A stretch of 61,645 nucleotides of DNA, from contig NZ_JAHVAB010000061.1 of the NCBI RefSeq assembly GCF_019264445.1, positions 1 through 61,645 of the forward strand. Direction: 5' to 3'. Positions 37,316 through 46,937 of the stretch are shown piece after piece. The notes below the pieces were generated by a model. It ran no database searches and was not told the origin of the DNA. It saw nothing but the letters and a program-made list of their open reading frames with translations. Origin of the DNA: Hydrogenophaga sp. Its GTDB lineage: Bacteria; Pseudomonadota; Gammaproteobacteria; Burkholderiales; Burkholderiaceae_C. How positions within the stretch are numbered: position 1 is the stretch's first letter; every line of letters begins with the position of its first letter. Made by a program: the position numbers and the translations under genes.

Positions 37316-38857
37316 TCATTCCTGTCGGGGCGTTTTCGGCGTGAAGCGCACCGAAGCCAGCAGCCCGGAGGGGCTGCGGTCGGGGTGGGCGCTGTCGATC
37401 AGCACCGTGGCGCCGTGCTGCTGCGCGATTTCCTGCACGATGGTCAGCCCCAGCCCTGAGCCGTCCACGTTGGTGCCGAGCGCGCGGTAGAACGGCTGCA
37501 GCACGAACTCCCGTTCGTTCTCGGGGATGCCGGGCCCGTTGTCTTCCACCTGCAGGATCTGCACACCGCTGAACCGGTCGATCAGCACGCGCGCGGTCAC
37601 CACGCCGCCGCGCCCGCTGTAGTTGATCGCGTTGTCCACGAGGTTGCGCACCATCTCCTGCAGCAGGATAGGGTTGCCGTCCATCAGGCAGTCTTCGGGC
37701 ACTTCCTCGGGGCCTTCGCAGCCGAGGTCGATGCCATGTTCCAGCGCTCGCGGAACCGACTCCTGCACCACGCCGCGCACCAGGCGCGCGAGGTCGATAC
37801 GGGCGGTGGGCAAGGTGCGGCCCGTGGTTTCGGCGCGCGCCAGCGCCAGCAGCTGGTTCACGGTGTGCGTGGCGCGCGAGCTCGAGTGCGCGATTTGCTT
37901 CAGCGAGCCCCGGATTTCGGCGGGATCGCTTTCGCGCTGGGCCAGCTCGGCCTGCATGCGCAGGCCTGCCAGCGGTGTCTTGAGCTGGTGCGCCGCATCG
38001 GCCAGAAAGCGCCGCTGGGTGGTGAGCGAGGCTTTGAGCCGCGTGAGCAGGTCGTTGATCGACGACACCAGGGGCGCCACCTCCTGCGGAATGGCCGACT
38101 CTTCGATCGGGCTCAGGTCATCGGGCTTGCGCGCGCGGATGCGCTGCTCCAGCTCGTTGAGCGGGCGGATGGCGCGCACCAGCGCCAGCCACACGAGCAA
38201 CACCGCCAGCGGCAGGATGACGAACTGCGGCACCATCACGCCCTTGATGATTTCCGCCGCGAGTGTGGAGCGCTTGCCACGCGTCTCACCCACCTGCATG
38301 AGCACCAGTTGTTCGGGGTTGTCGCGCACCAGCCAGGTGTAGGCCACGCGCACCTCATCGCCACGCACCACGTCATCGCGCAGCAGCACCAGCCCGGGCT
38401 CGGGAATGCCGCTGTCGCGGGGTGCCGGGAACTCGGGCTCGCCGCTCACCAGCTTGCCGCGGTGGTCGACCACCTGGTAGTAGACGAGGTCGCTGTCGTC
38501 TGCGCGCAGCAGGTCCCGCGCCTGGGGCGTGAGGTTGAAGCTCACCTGGCCGTTCTGCTTGGCCACGAACTGCGTGAGGGCCTGCAGGTTGAACTCCAGC
38601 GCGCGGTCGAACGGTTTGCTGGCGATGCCCTGCGCGACAAACCACGTCAGGGCCAGTGACAGCGGCCACAGCAGCAGCAGCGGCGTGAGCATCCAGTCCA
38701 GGATTTCACCGAACAGGCTGCGTTGCTCGCGCTGGAAGAGGCCGAACGACTTGGGCCCTGCACGCACCTCCAGCGCGGGCGGCAAGGCTTCGTTGCCGGC
38801 AGGGGTTTCAGCCGGCGATTTTTTCAAGGCAGTAGCCCAGGCCGCGCACGGTGGCAA
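37316..38857 (-). CDS. Sensor histidine kinase, TctE-like
   Basis: Membrane two-component sensor. The frame from the ATG at 38857 gives 513 residues but would overlap the response-regulator gene by 50 bp. TTG at 38785 or GTG at 38767 (483-489 residues) are equally plausible, so the 5' end is uncertain. TM1 is at LLLLWPLSLALTWFVAQ, followed by a periplasmic 2CSK_N-type sensor and TM2 at VILPLAVLLVWLAL. HAMP comes next, then the H-box (FLADAAHQLKTPLAG), N-box (NLVDNAINYS), G1 (VEDNGPGIPE) and G2 (GSGLGLTIV). The sensor family is linked to tricarboxylates or other organic acids in TctE; no transporter lies next to it here, so the signal is unknown. Confidence 0.93.
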   Translation of the reverse strand: MPPCAAWATALKKSPAETPAGNEALPPALEVRAGPKSFGLFQREQRSLFGEILDWMLTPLLLLWPLSLALTWFVAQGIASKPFDRALEFNLQALTQFVAKQNGQVSFNLTPQARDLLRADDSDLVYYQVVDHRGKLVSGEPEFPAPRDSGIPEPGLVLLRDDVVRGDEVRVAYTWLVRDNPEQLVLMQVGETRGKRSTLAAEIIKGVMVPQFVILPLAVLLVWLALVRAIRPLNELEQRIRARKPDDLSPIEESAIPQEVAPLVSSINDLLTRLKASLTTQRRFLADAAHQLKTPLAGLRMQAELAQRESDPAEIRGSLKQIAHSSSRATHTVNQLLALARAETTGRTLPTARIDLARLVRGVVQESVPRALEHGIDLGCEGPEEVPEDCLMDGNPILLQEMVRNLVDNAINYSGRGGVVTARVLIDRFSGVQILQVEDNGPGIPENEREFVLQPFYRALGTNVDGSGLGLTIVQEIAQQHGATVLIDSAHPDRSPSGLLASVRFTPKTPRQE

Positions 38858-39482
38858 TGCGGATCGGGCCCTTCTCGATCTTCTTGCGCAGGCGGTGGAT
38901 GTACACCTCGATGGCGTTGTTGCTCACCTCTTCGCCCCACTCGCAGAGCCGCTCGACGAGCTGGTCTTTGCTGACGAGGCGTCCTGCGCGCTGCAGCAGC
39001 ACCTCCAGCAGGCCCAGCTCGCGCGCCGACAGCTCCACCATCTTGCCGTCGATGGTGGCCACACGACCGGCCTGGTCGTACTCCAGCGGGCCGTGGCGAA
39101 TGGTGTTGGTGGAGCCGCCCATGCCGCGCCGCGTGAGGGCGCGCACGCGCGCTTCGAGCTCCTGCAGCGAGAACGGCTTGGCCATGTAGTCGTCCGCGCC
39201 ATAGTCCAGGCCCTTGACTCGCTCCTCGATGCTGTCGGCCGCGGTCAGGATGAGCACCGGCAGTGCCGAGCCCCGCGAGCGCAGTCGCCGCAGCACCTCC
39301 AGCCCGTGCAGCTTGGGCAGCCCCAGGTCGAGGATGAGCAGATCGAATTCGTTGTTGGTCAACAAGGCGGCATCGGCCTCGGTGCCGCTGGTGACGTGGT
39401 CCACCGCAGCGCCTGCGGCGCGCAGGCTGCGCAGCAGGCCGTCGGCCAGCACGTGGTCGTCTTCGGCAATCAGGATGCGCAT
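38808..39482 (-). CDS. Response regulator, OmpR/PhoB family (TctD-like)
   Basis: A 224-residue two-component transcription regulator. The receiver domain (1-115) has the acidic pair EDD, the phosphoacceptor Asp51 in LLILDLGLP, and Lys in YMAKPFS. A winged-helix DNA-binding domain (about 125-220) shows LSARELGLLEVLL and the recognition-helix region NAIEVYIHRLRKKI. It is cognate to the histidine kinase whose gene follows it directly on the same strand. Target genes are unknown. Confidence 0.95.
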   Translation of the reverse strand: MRILIAEDDHVLADGLLRSLRAAGAAVDHVTSGTEADAALLTNNEFDLLILDLGLPKLHGLEVLRRLRSRGSALPVLILTAADSIEERVKGLDYGADDYMAKPFSLQELEARVRALTRRGMGGSTNTIRHGPLEYDQAGRVATIDGKMVELSARELGLLEVLLQRAGRLVSKDQLVERLCEWGEEVSNNAIEVYIHRLRKKIEKGPIRIATVRGLGYCLEKIAG

Positions 39483-39581
39483 GGTTGTCTCCTGGGTGGC
39501 TGGCTGGGCAGCGCTGGGCGGTGGGGCGCCCTGGACCGGGCCGCTCATTTTAGGCCGCGCGTGTGCGGGTGCAGCCGGGGT

Positions 39582-40094
39582 TTACCGGGCGGCCACCGCC
39601 GCGCGCGCGCCCGGCAATTCCGAACCATAGGCCTCCAGGCCCAGCGCCACCACGGTGGCCACTTCGTCGCCCACCTGCGCCCGGAATTCGCCTTCGGCCT
39701 GGGCGACGGCCTGGCGAAACGCCTCCAGCCACAGCAAGCCGGTGTCGGTGAACACGATGCGCCGGGCGCGGGCATCGCGCGCGTCGGGCTCGCGCCGCAC
39801 CAGTCCCCACGCTTCGCATTGCGTGACCAGATCGCCCATCGCCTGCTTGCTCATGCCCGCCTGCTGCGCCAGCTCCGTCAACCGCGAGCCTTGCAGGCCG
39901 AGGTGGCGCGTGAGGTGAATATGGGCCGCGCCCACCTGCGCCCGCGCGGCCAGATGGGAAAGCGCCAGCGGCACGTTGGCGTCGTGCGCCATCAGGCTGA
40001 GCACGCGCTCGTCGAACCGCCGCAGCGCCAGGCCCATCAAACGGCCCAGGTGGCTGCCGCGCCAGCGGTCGTCAGGCAAGGGTGCGTCAGACAT
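39582..40094 (-). CDS. MarR family transcriptional regulator
   Basis: A 170-residue winged-helix dimer-type regulator. The DNA-binding region is seen as LTELAQQAGMSKQAMGDLVTQ (helix-turn-helix) followed by the wing DARDARARRIVFT with the family's D-x-R pattern. The ATG at 40094 was chosen as the start of MSDAPLPDD. It is divergent from recA, and a palindrome at 40129-40144 in the shared gap could be its operator. The inducing ligand and targets are unknown. No adjacent co-directional target gene is seen. Confidence 0.9.
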   Translation of the reverse strand: MSDAPLPDDRWRGSHLGRLMGLALRRFDERVLSLMAHDANVPLALSHLAARAQVGAAHIHLTRHLGLQGSRLTELAQQAGMSKQAMGDLVTQCEAWGLVRREPDARDARARRIVFTDTGLLWLEAFRQAVAQAEGEFRAQVGDEVATVVALGLEAYGSELPGARAAVAAR

Positions 40095-40128
40095 GCCCAG
40101 ATGGTAAGGCAAACTGACCAAATAATCG

Positions 40129-40144
40129 ATTGTGAACGTTCAAT
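40129..40144. promoter_or_regulatory. Palindromic operator candidate between marR-type gene and recA
   Basis: ATTGTGAACGTTCAAT is a near-palindrome with a perfect 10-bp core TGAACGTTCA, 35-50 bp upstream of the MarR-family start. Its size and position fit MarR autoregulation. No binding data support it. Confidence 0.5.
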
Positions 40145-40158
40145 GCGCTTGTAAACTG

Positions 40159-40174
40159 CTGTTCAAGCATCCAG
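40159..40174 (+). promoter_or_regulatory. Probable LexA (SOS) box upstream of recA
   Basis: CTG-N10-CAG (CTGTTCAAGCATCCAG) matches the proteobacterial LexA spacing, with CTGT on the left and CCAG instead of ACAG on the right. It is 57-72 bp upstream of the recA ATG. A second, wider dyad CCTGT-N10-ACAGG follows at 40175-40194 but has unusual LexA spacing. Confidence 0.55.
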
Positions 40175-40230
40175 CCTGTACGCATTCACACAGGCCCTGC
40201 GAACTTCCACCCACCGCTCAGGAGCCCCTC

Positions 40231-41346
<1,116 letters not shown>

Positions 41347-41397
41347 GTGCGCAGCGCCCGCGGCACCTGCCGTGGGCATGGCAACCGGAAGGTGTTG

Positions 41398-41850
41398 ATG
41401 GGCTTCGACCAGATCTCCCTCAAAGGCCGTGCGCTGAGGCTGCTCGCCGGGCGCGAGCATTCGCGCGCCGAGCTCCAGCGCAAGCTGAGCGCACACGAAA
41501 CCGAGCCTGGCGAACTGGCCAGGGCGCTGGACGAGCTCGCCGCCAAGGGCTTCATTGACGAACAGCGCGTGCTGGAGTCGGTGGTGCATCGGCGTGCTGG
41601 CCGCCTGGGCGCGGCCCGGGTGCGCCAGGAGCTGCAGGCCAAAGGGCTGGACCCGCAGGCGGTGGCCACAGCGGTGGCCAGCTTGCAGGGTTCCGAGGAA
41701 GCGCGAGCCCGCGAGGTCTGGCGCAAGCGATTCGGGGCACCTCCCGGCGACGCGGCCGAACACGGCAAGCAAATGCGCTTCCTGCTCACGCGGGGCTTTC
41801 AGGCGGAGGTCGTGCGCCGCGTGGTGCGAGGCGCGCCCGAGGACGACTGA
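41398..41850 (+). CDS. recX: Regulatory protein RecX
   Basis: A 150-residue helical protein that modulates RecA filaments. Typical RecX features are the opening SLKGRALRLLAGREHSRAEL, the repeated three-helix pattern (LDELAAKGFIDEQR) and FLLTRGFQAEVVRRVV near the end. A GGAAGG ribosome binding site precedes the ATG at 41398. It is downstream of recA and probably on the same transcript. Confidence 0.95.
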   Translation: MGFDQISLKGRALRLLAGREHSRAELQRKLSAHETEPGELARALDELAAKGFIDEQRVLESVVHRRAGRLGAARVRQELQAKGLDPQAVATAVASLQGSEEARAREVWRKRFGAPPGDAAEHGKQMRFLLTRGFQAEVVRRVVRGAPEDD

Positions 41851-41859
41851 CCGTCCGCC

Positions 41860-43419
41860 TCAGGGCTTCGCGCTGTCCGGCGCAGCGGCCTGTGCCTTGC
41901 CCGAACGCAGCATGCGCCAGGCCAGCACCGCACTGCCCACCATGATGGCGGTGCCCACCACCGACGCCGCCTGAAGCCCGTCCACAAAAGCGGCGCGCGC
42001 AGCGCTGCGCAGGGCTTCGGCGGACGGTGCCGCCAGGCTGTCTGCCAAGGTGAGTGCGCCACCCAGCGTGGACGCCTCTGCCGTTGCTTGAGCCGACAGG
42101 CCCGGCGGCAGCTGACCCGCCATGCCGGCGCGGTACAGCCCTGTGGCCAGGCTGCCGAACACCGCGATGCCCAGCGCTCCCGAGAGCTCCGCGCTGGTTT
42201 CCGACAAGGCCGAAGCCGCGCCAGCCCGCTCGGGTGGTGCCGAGCTGATCACGATGTCATTGCCCAGGGTGAAGACCGGCGCCATGCCCAGACCCATGAG
42301 CAACATGCCGCCCATCAGCCAGGCCAGTCCGAGCGCGCCGTCCACCATCGTCATGCTCGCAAAACCGACGGCGGCCAGCGAAAGCCCGGCCACCATGGTG
42401 CGGGGTGCCGACCAGCGCTGTGCGAGCGCGGGCGTACACAGGGAGCCGACCACGAACGACAGCGCCCAGGGCACGGTGCAAAGGCCGGCCACCAGCGGCG
42501 AGAGCCCCAGCACCAGCTGCAGGTGCTGCGAGATGAAGATGTAGACGCCGAACATGGCGAACGAGGTGAGGGCGTAGGTGCAGATGGCGGCAGCGAAGCG
42601 GGGTTGCGCGAACAACCCGATGTCCAGCAGCGGATAGTCGATGCGGCGCTGGCGCCGCACAAAGGCCACGCCAGCGGCCAACCCCAGCGCGGCCGCGCTG
42701 GCGGTCAGCGCATCGACATGGCCTTCGGCCAGCCGTTTCAGTGCAAACACACCGCCGAGCACCGCGGTCAACGACAACGCGACGCTGCGCAGGTCGAGCC
42801 GGCCAGCATCCGGATCGCGGTACTCGGGCAGCAGGAAGGGGCCGACGGCCAGCAGCAACAACATCACTGGCACCGCCGCCCAGAAAATGGCCGGCCACGC
42901 GAAGTACTGCAGGATCACGCCACCCACGAGTGGACCGATGGCGCCGCCCACCGAGTAGCTTGAGATCCAGATGCCGATGGCGATGCGCCGCTCTCGCTCG
43001 TTGCGGAACATGTTGGAGATGAGCGAAAGCGTCGAGGGCGCGAGCGTGGCGCCCGCCATGCCCAGCAGTGCGCGCGTGGCAATGAGACCCTGCGCGGTGG
43101 TGGACAGCGCGGCGGCCACCGAAGCCGCCGCAAACGCCGCTGCACCGATCATCAACAGGCGCCGGCGCCCCACGCGGTCGCCCAGCGTGCCCATGGTGAT
43201 GAGCAGGCCGGCCACCATGAAGCCATAGATGTCGATGATCCAGAGCAGCTCGGAGGCCGAGGGGCGCAGGTCGGCGCTGATGGCGGGCAACGCCAGGTTG
43301 AGCACCGTGAGGTCCATCGCGTAGACCAGGCAAGGCAAAGCGATCACGCCCAGCGCCACCCACTCACGGCGGGTGGCGTGCGGCGGTGCGATGTCGGGTG
43401 GCGCGTGGGTGGCGGACAA
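41860..43419 (-). CDS. MFS transporter, DHA2 (14-TM) drug exporter-like, SmvA/EmrB type
   Basis: A 519-residue inner-membrane protein with about 14 hydrophobic segments, matching the drug:H+ antiporter-2 subfamily. TM1 contains YAMDLTVLNLALPAI (motif D1), the helix 2-3 loop is GTLGDRVGRRRLL (motif A), and motif C-like glycines are in YSVGGAIGPLVGG. The likely role is proton-driven efflux of cationic compounds (biocides, dyes, drugs), inferred from the family. No HlyD-type partner or regulator gene adjoins it. It converges on recX, 9 bp apart. Confidence 0.92.
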   Translation of the reverse strand: MSATHAPPDIAPPHATRREWVALGVIALPCLVYAMDLTVLNLALPAISADLRPSASELLWIIDIYGFMVAGLLITMGTLGDRVGRRRLLMIGAAAFAAASVAAALSTTAQGLIATRALLGMAGATLAPSTLSLISNMFRNERERRIAIGIWISSYSVGGAIGPLVGGVILQYFAWPAIFWAAVPVMLLLLAVGPFLLPEYRDPDAGRLDLRSVALSLTAVLGGVFALKRLAEGHVDALTASAAALGLAAGVAFVRRQRRIDYPLLDIGLFAQPRFAAAICTYALTSFAMFGVYIFISQHLQLVLGLSPLVAGLCTVPWALSFVVGSLCTPALAQRWSAPRTMVAGLSLAAVGFASMTMVDGALGLAWLMGGMLLMGLGMAPVFTLGNDIVISSAPPERAGAASALSETSAELSGALGIAVFGSLATGLYRAGMAGQLPPGLSAQATAEASTLGGALTLADSLAAPSAEALRSAARAAFVDGLQAASVVGTAIMVGSAVLAWRMLRSGKAQAAAPDSAKP

Positions 43420-43524
43420 GGGGCATCTCCTCAGGTTTCAGCCGTGCATGGCGCCCGGCGTTGGCCGGTGCGTCACAAGGCACGACGAAGCGATGTGGCC
43501 CGTTTCGACCAGCGCCGCCGGCGT

Positions 43525-44436
43525 TTACAGCCCCAGCATGAGCTTGAGGTTTTGCACCGCAGCGCCGCTGGCGCCTTTGCCGAGGTTGTCCAGCCGCGCC
43601 ACCAGCACGGCATGCTGCGCCTGGGCGTTGCCGAACACGCGGATTTCGAGCTGGTTGGTGTCGTTGAGCGCGAGTGCGTCGAGCTTGCCGTCGGCGGTCG
43701 CGGGCTGGAGGCTGACCCACTCGCTGCCCGCATAGTGCTTTGAATACACCGCGTTCAAGTCATCAAGTGTGGGCCTGGCAGGCAGTGTGTCCAGGTGCAG
43801 CGGCAACTGCACCAGCATGCCCTGGGCAAAGTTGCCCACTGAAGGCACAAAGATGGGCCGGCGCTGCAGGCCCGTGTACGCCATGATTTCAGGGATGTGT
43901 TTGTGCTGCAGGCCCAGCGCATAGAGCTCGTACGCGGGCGACTCGCCCTTTTCGTAGGACTCGATCATCGTGCGGCCGCCGCCGGAATAGCCGCTGACCG
44001 CAGGCAGGTTTACGGGGTGGTCCGCCGGCAGCACGCCGGCGTCGATCAGTGGACGCAGCAGGGCGATGGCGCCTGTGGCGTAGCAGCCCGGGTTGGCCAC
44101 GCGGCTGGCGTTCTTCACGGCATCGCGCTGGCCGGCGGCCAGCTCGGGGAATCCGAACACCCAGCCCGCTGCCGTGCGGTGCGCGGTGGACGCGTCAATG
44201 ACCTTGGGGCGCGCGCCGGGCAGGGCGTCGATCATCGCCACCGATTCGCGGGCAGCGTCGTCGTGCAGACACAAGATGACCAGGTCCACCTGCGCCATCA
44301 GCTCGCGTTTGACCGCAGGGTCCTTGCGATGCTCGGGCGCGATGCTCACCAGCTCGATCTGCGGCATGCCCTGAAGGCGTTCACGGATTTGCAGCCCGGT
44401 GGTGCCCGCTTCGCCATCGATGAAAACCTTGGCCAT
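43525..44436 (-). CDS. argC: N-acetyl-gamma-glutamyl-phosphate reductase (type 2)
   Basis: NADPH-dependent third step of arginine synthesis. It has 303 residues, the short (type 2) form. The N-terminal Rossmann fold is [17 protein letters not shown], with the catalytic Cys118 in NPGCYATG. The dimerisation region includes [16 protein letters not shown]. It stands alone, without other arg genes, and is divergent from sucC with a 173-bp shared upstream region. Confidence 0.96.
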   Translation of the reverse strand: MAKVFIDGEAGTTGLQIRERLQGMPQIELVSIAPEHRKDPAVKRELMAQVDLVILCLHDDAARESVAMIDALPGARPKVIDASTAHRTAAGWVFGFPELAAGQRDAVKNASRVANPGCYATGAIALLRPLIDAGVLPADHPVNLPAVSGYSGGGRTMIESYEKGESPAYELYALGLQHKHIPEIMAYTGLQRRPIFVPSVGNFAQGMLVQLPLHLDTLPARPTLDDLNAVYSKHYAGSEWVSLQPATADGKLDALALNDTNQLEIRVFGNAQAQHAVLVARLDNLGKGASGAAVQNLKLMLGL

Positions 44437-44609
44437 GGCCGCTCCGTCTTGTCAGTTGGGATTCAGGAAAGGAGCCAAAACTCGCCCGCCAGGCGCGCTG
44501 TTTTGGTGCGTTGCACCATGATACAGTCCCGGGTTGCTGTTTTCAGTGCCCACCTTGCGGCCACCTCGGTGCGGCCGTCACTCCTTTACCTGTTCCTGAG
44601 AGACACCTC

Positions 44610-45770
<1,161 letters not shown>

Positions 45771-45777
45771 TGACCTG

Positions 45778-45801
45778 GGGACAGATCTTTCGCTCTGTCC
45801 C
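45778..45801 (+). other. Intercistronic hairpin between sucC and sucD
   Basis: GGGACAGA and TCTGTCCC form a perfect 8-bp stem with an 8-nt loop, about 7 nt after the sucC stop and about 20 nt before the sucD start. No T tract follows, so it is unlikely to be a full terminator. It may stabilise or process the mRNA to balance the subunits. Confidence 0.7.
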
Positions 45802-45822
45802 TCACTGACTAGGACTAGCATC

Positions 45823-46716
45823 ATGTCGATCTACATCAACAAAGACACCAAGGTCATCACCCAGGGCATCACGGGCAAGACGGGCCAGTTCCACACTGAG
45901 AAGTGCCAGGAATACGCGAACGGTAAGAACTGCTTCGTGGCTGGCGTGAACCCCAAGAAGGCCGGTGAGTCGATCTTCAACATCCCGATCTACGCCTCCG
46001 TCAAGGAAGCCGCATCGCAGACCGGCGCTACCGTGTCGGTGATCTACGTCCCGCCTGCAGGCGCGGCCGCCGCCATCTGGGAGGCCGTCGAAGCGGACCT
46101 GGACATGGCCATCTGCATCACCGAAGGCATCCCCGTTCGCGACATGCTCGAAGTGCGCAACAAGATGAAGGCCAAGGAAGCCGCTGGCGGCAAGAAGACG
46201 CTGCTGCTGGGCCCCAACTGCCCTGGCCTGATCACGCCGGACGAAATCAAGATCGGCATCATGCCCGGCCACATCCACCGCAAGGGTCGTATCGGCGTGG
46301 TGTCCCGCTCGGGCACGCTGACCTACGAAGCCGTGGCGATGCTGACCGAAGTGGGTCTGGGCCAGTCGAGCGCGGTGGGCATTGGTGGCGACCCCATCAA
46401 CGGTCTGAAGCACATCGACGTGATGAAGGCCTTCAACGACGATCCCGATACCGACGCCGTCATCATGATCGGTGAGATCGGTGGTCCGGACGAAGCCGAA
46501 GCCGCCCAGTGGTGCAAGGCCAACATGAAGAAGCCTATCGTGGGCTTCATCGCTGGCGTGACCGCGCCCCCCGGCAAGCGCATGGGCCACGCTGGCGCGC
46601 TCATCTCTGGCGGTGCCGACACGGCCGATGCCAAGCTGGCCATCATGGAAGAGTCTGGCTTCATCATCACGCGCAACCCGTCGGAACTGGGCAAGCTGCT
46701 CAAGGCCCAGCTCTGA
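45823..46716 (+). CDS. sucD: Succinate--CoA ligase, ADP-forming, alpha subunit
   Basis: Carries the phosphohistidine of succinyl-CoA synthetase. It has 297 residues. The CoA-binding Rossmann part begins VITQGITGKTGQFH; the conserved PNCPGLI and SRSGTLTYE segments are present. The active-site His256 is in GKRMGHAGALIS. It forms an operon with sucC and ends at a strong terminator. Confidence 0.98.
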   Translation: MSIYINKDTKVITQGITGKTGQFHTEKCQEYANGKNCFVAGVNPKKAGESIFNIPIYASVKEAASQTGATVSVIYVPPAGAAAAIWEAVEADLDMAICITEGIPVRDMLEVRNKMKAKEAAGGKKTLLLGPNCPGLITPDEIKIGIMPGHIHRKGRIGVVSRSGTLTYEAVAMLTEVGLGQSSAVGIGGDPINGLKHIDVMKAFNDDPDTDAVIMIGEIGGPDEAEAAQWCKANMKKPIVGFIAGVTAPPGKRMGHAGALISGGADTADAKLAIMEESGFIITRNPSELGKLLKAQL

Positions 46717-46740
46717 TCTGCTGGCGCTCCGCGTGAAGAA

Positions 46741-46763
46741 GGCAACGCTTGCGTTGCCTTTTT
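46741..46763 (+). terminator. Rho-independent terminator after sucCD
   Basis: GGCAACGC and GCGTTGCC pair around a very short centre, followed by five T residues, 24 bp after the sucD stop. The rest of the 221-bp gap to the kinase holds two adjacent small dyads (GATTCCGTGAATC and GCACCGATGGTGC, about 46853-46879) of unknown use. Confidence 0.88.
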
Positions 46764-46937
46764 CTTTGCGTCGCCGGTTATTGAGGTTTCAACCCCACAG
46801 AGCCTCTTGCCCAGCCCGCGGCGGCTGCAACAAAATGCCACGCTTTGGTCGCTGATTCCGTGAATCGGCACCGATGGTGCGCTTGTCTCTGACCTTCGGG
46901 CGGCTCGCGGCGACCAGCAGGCGAACCCACCCGGAGA

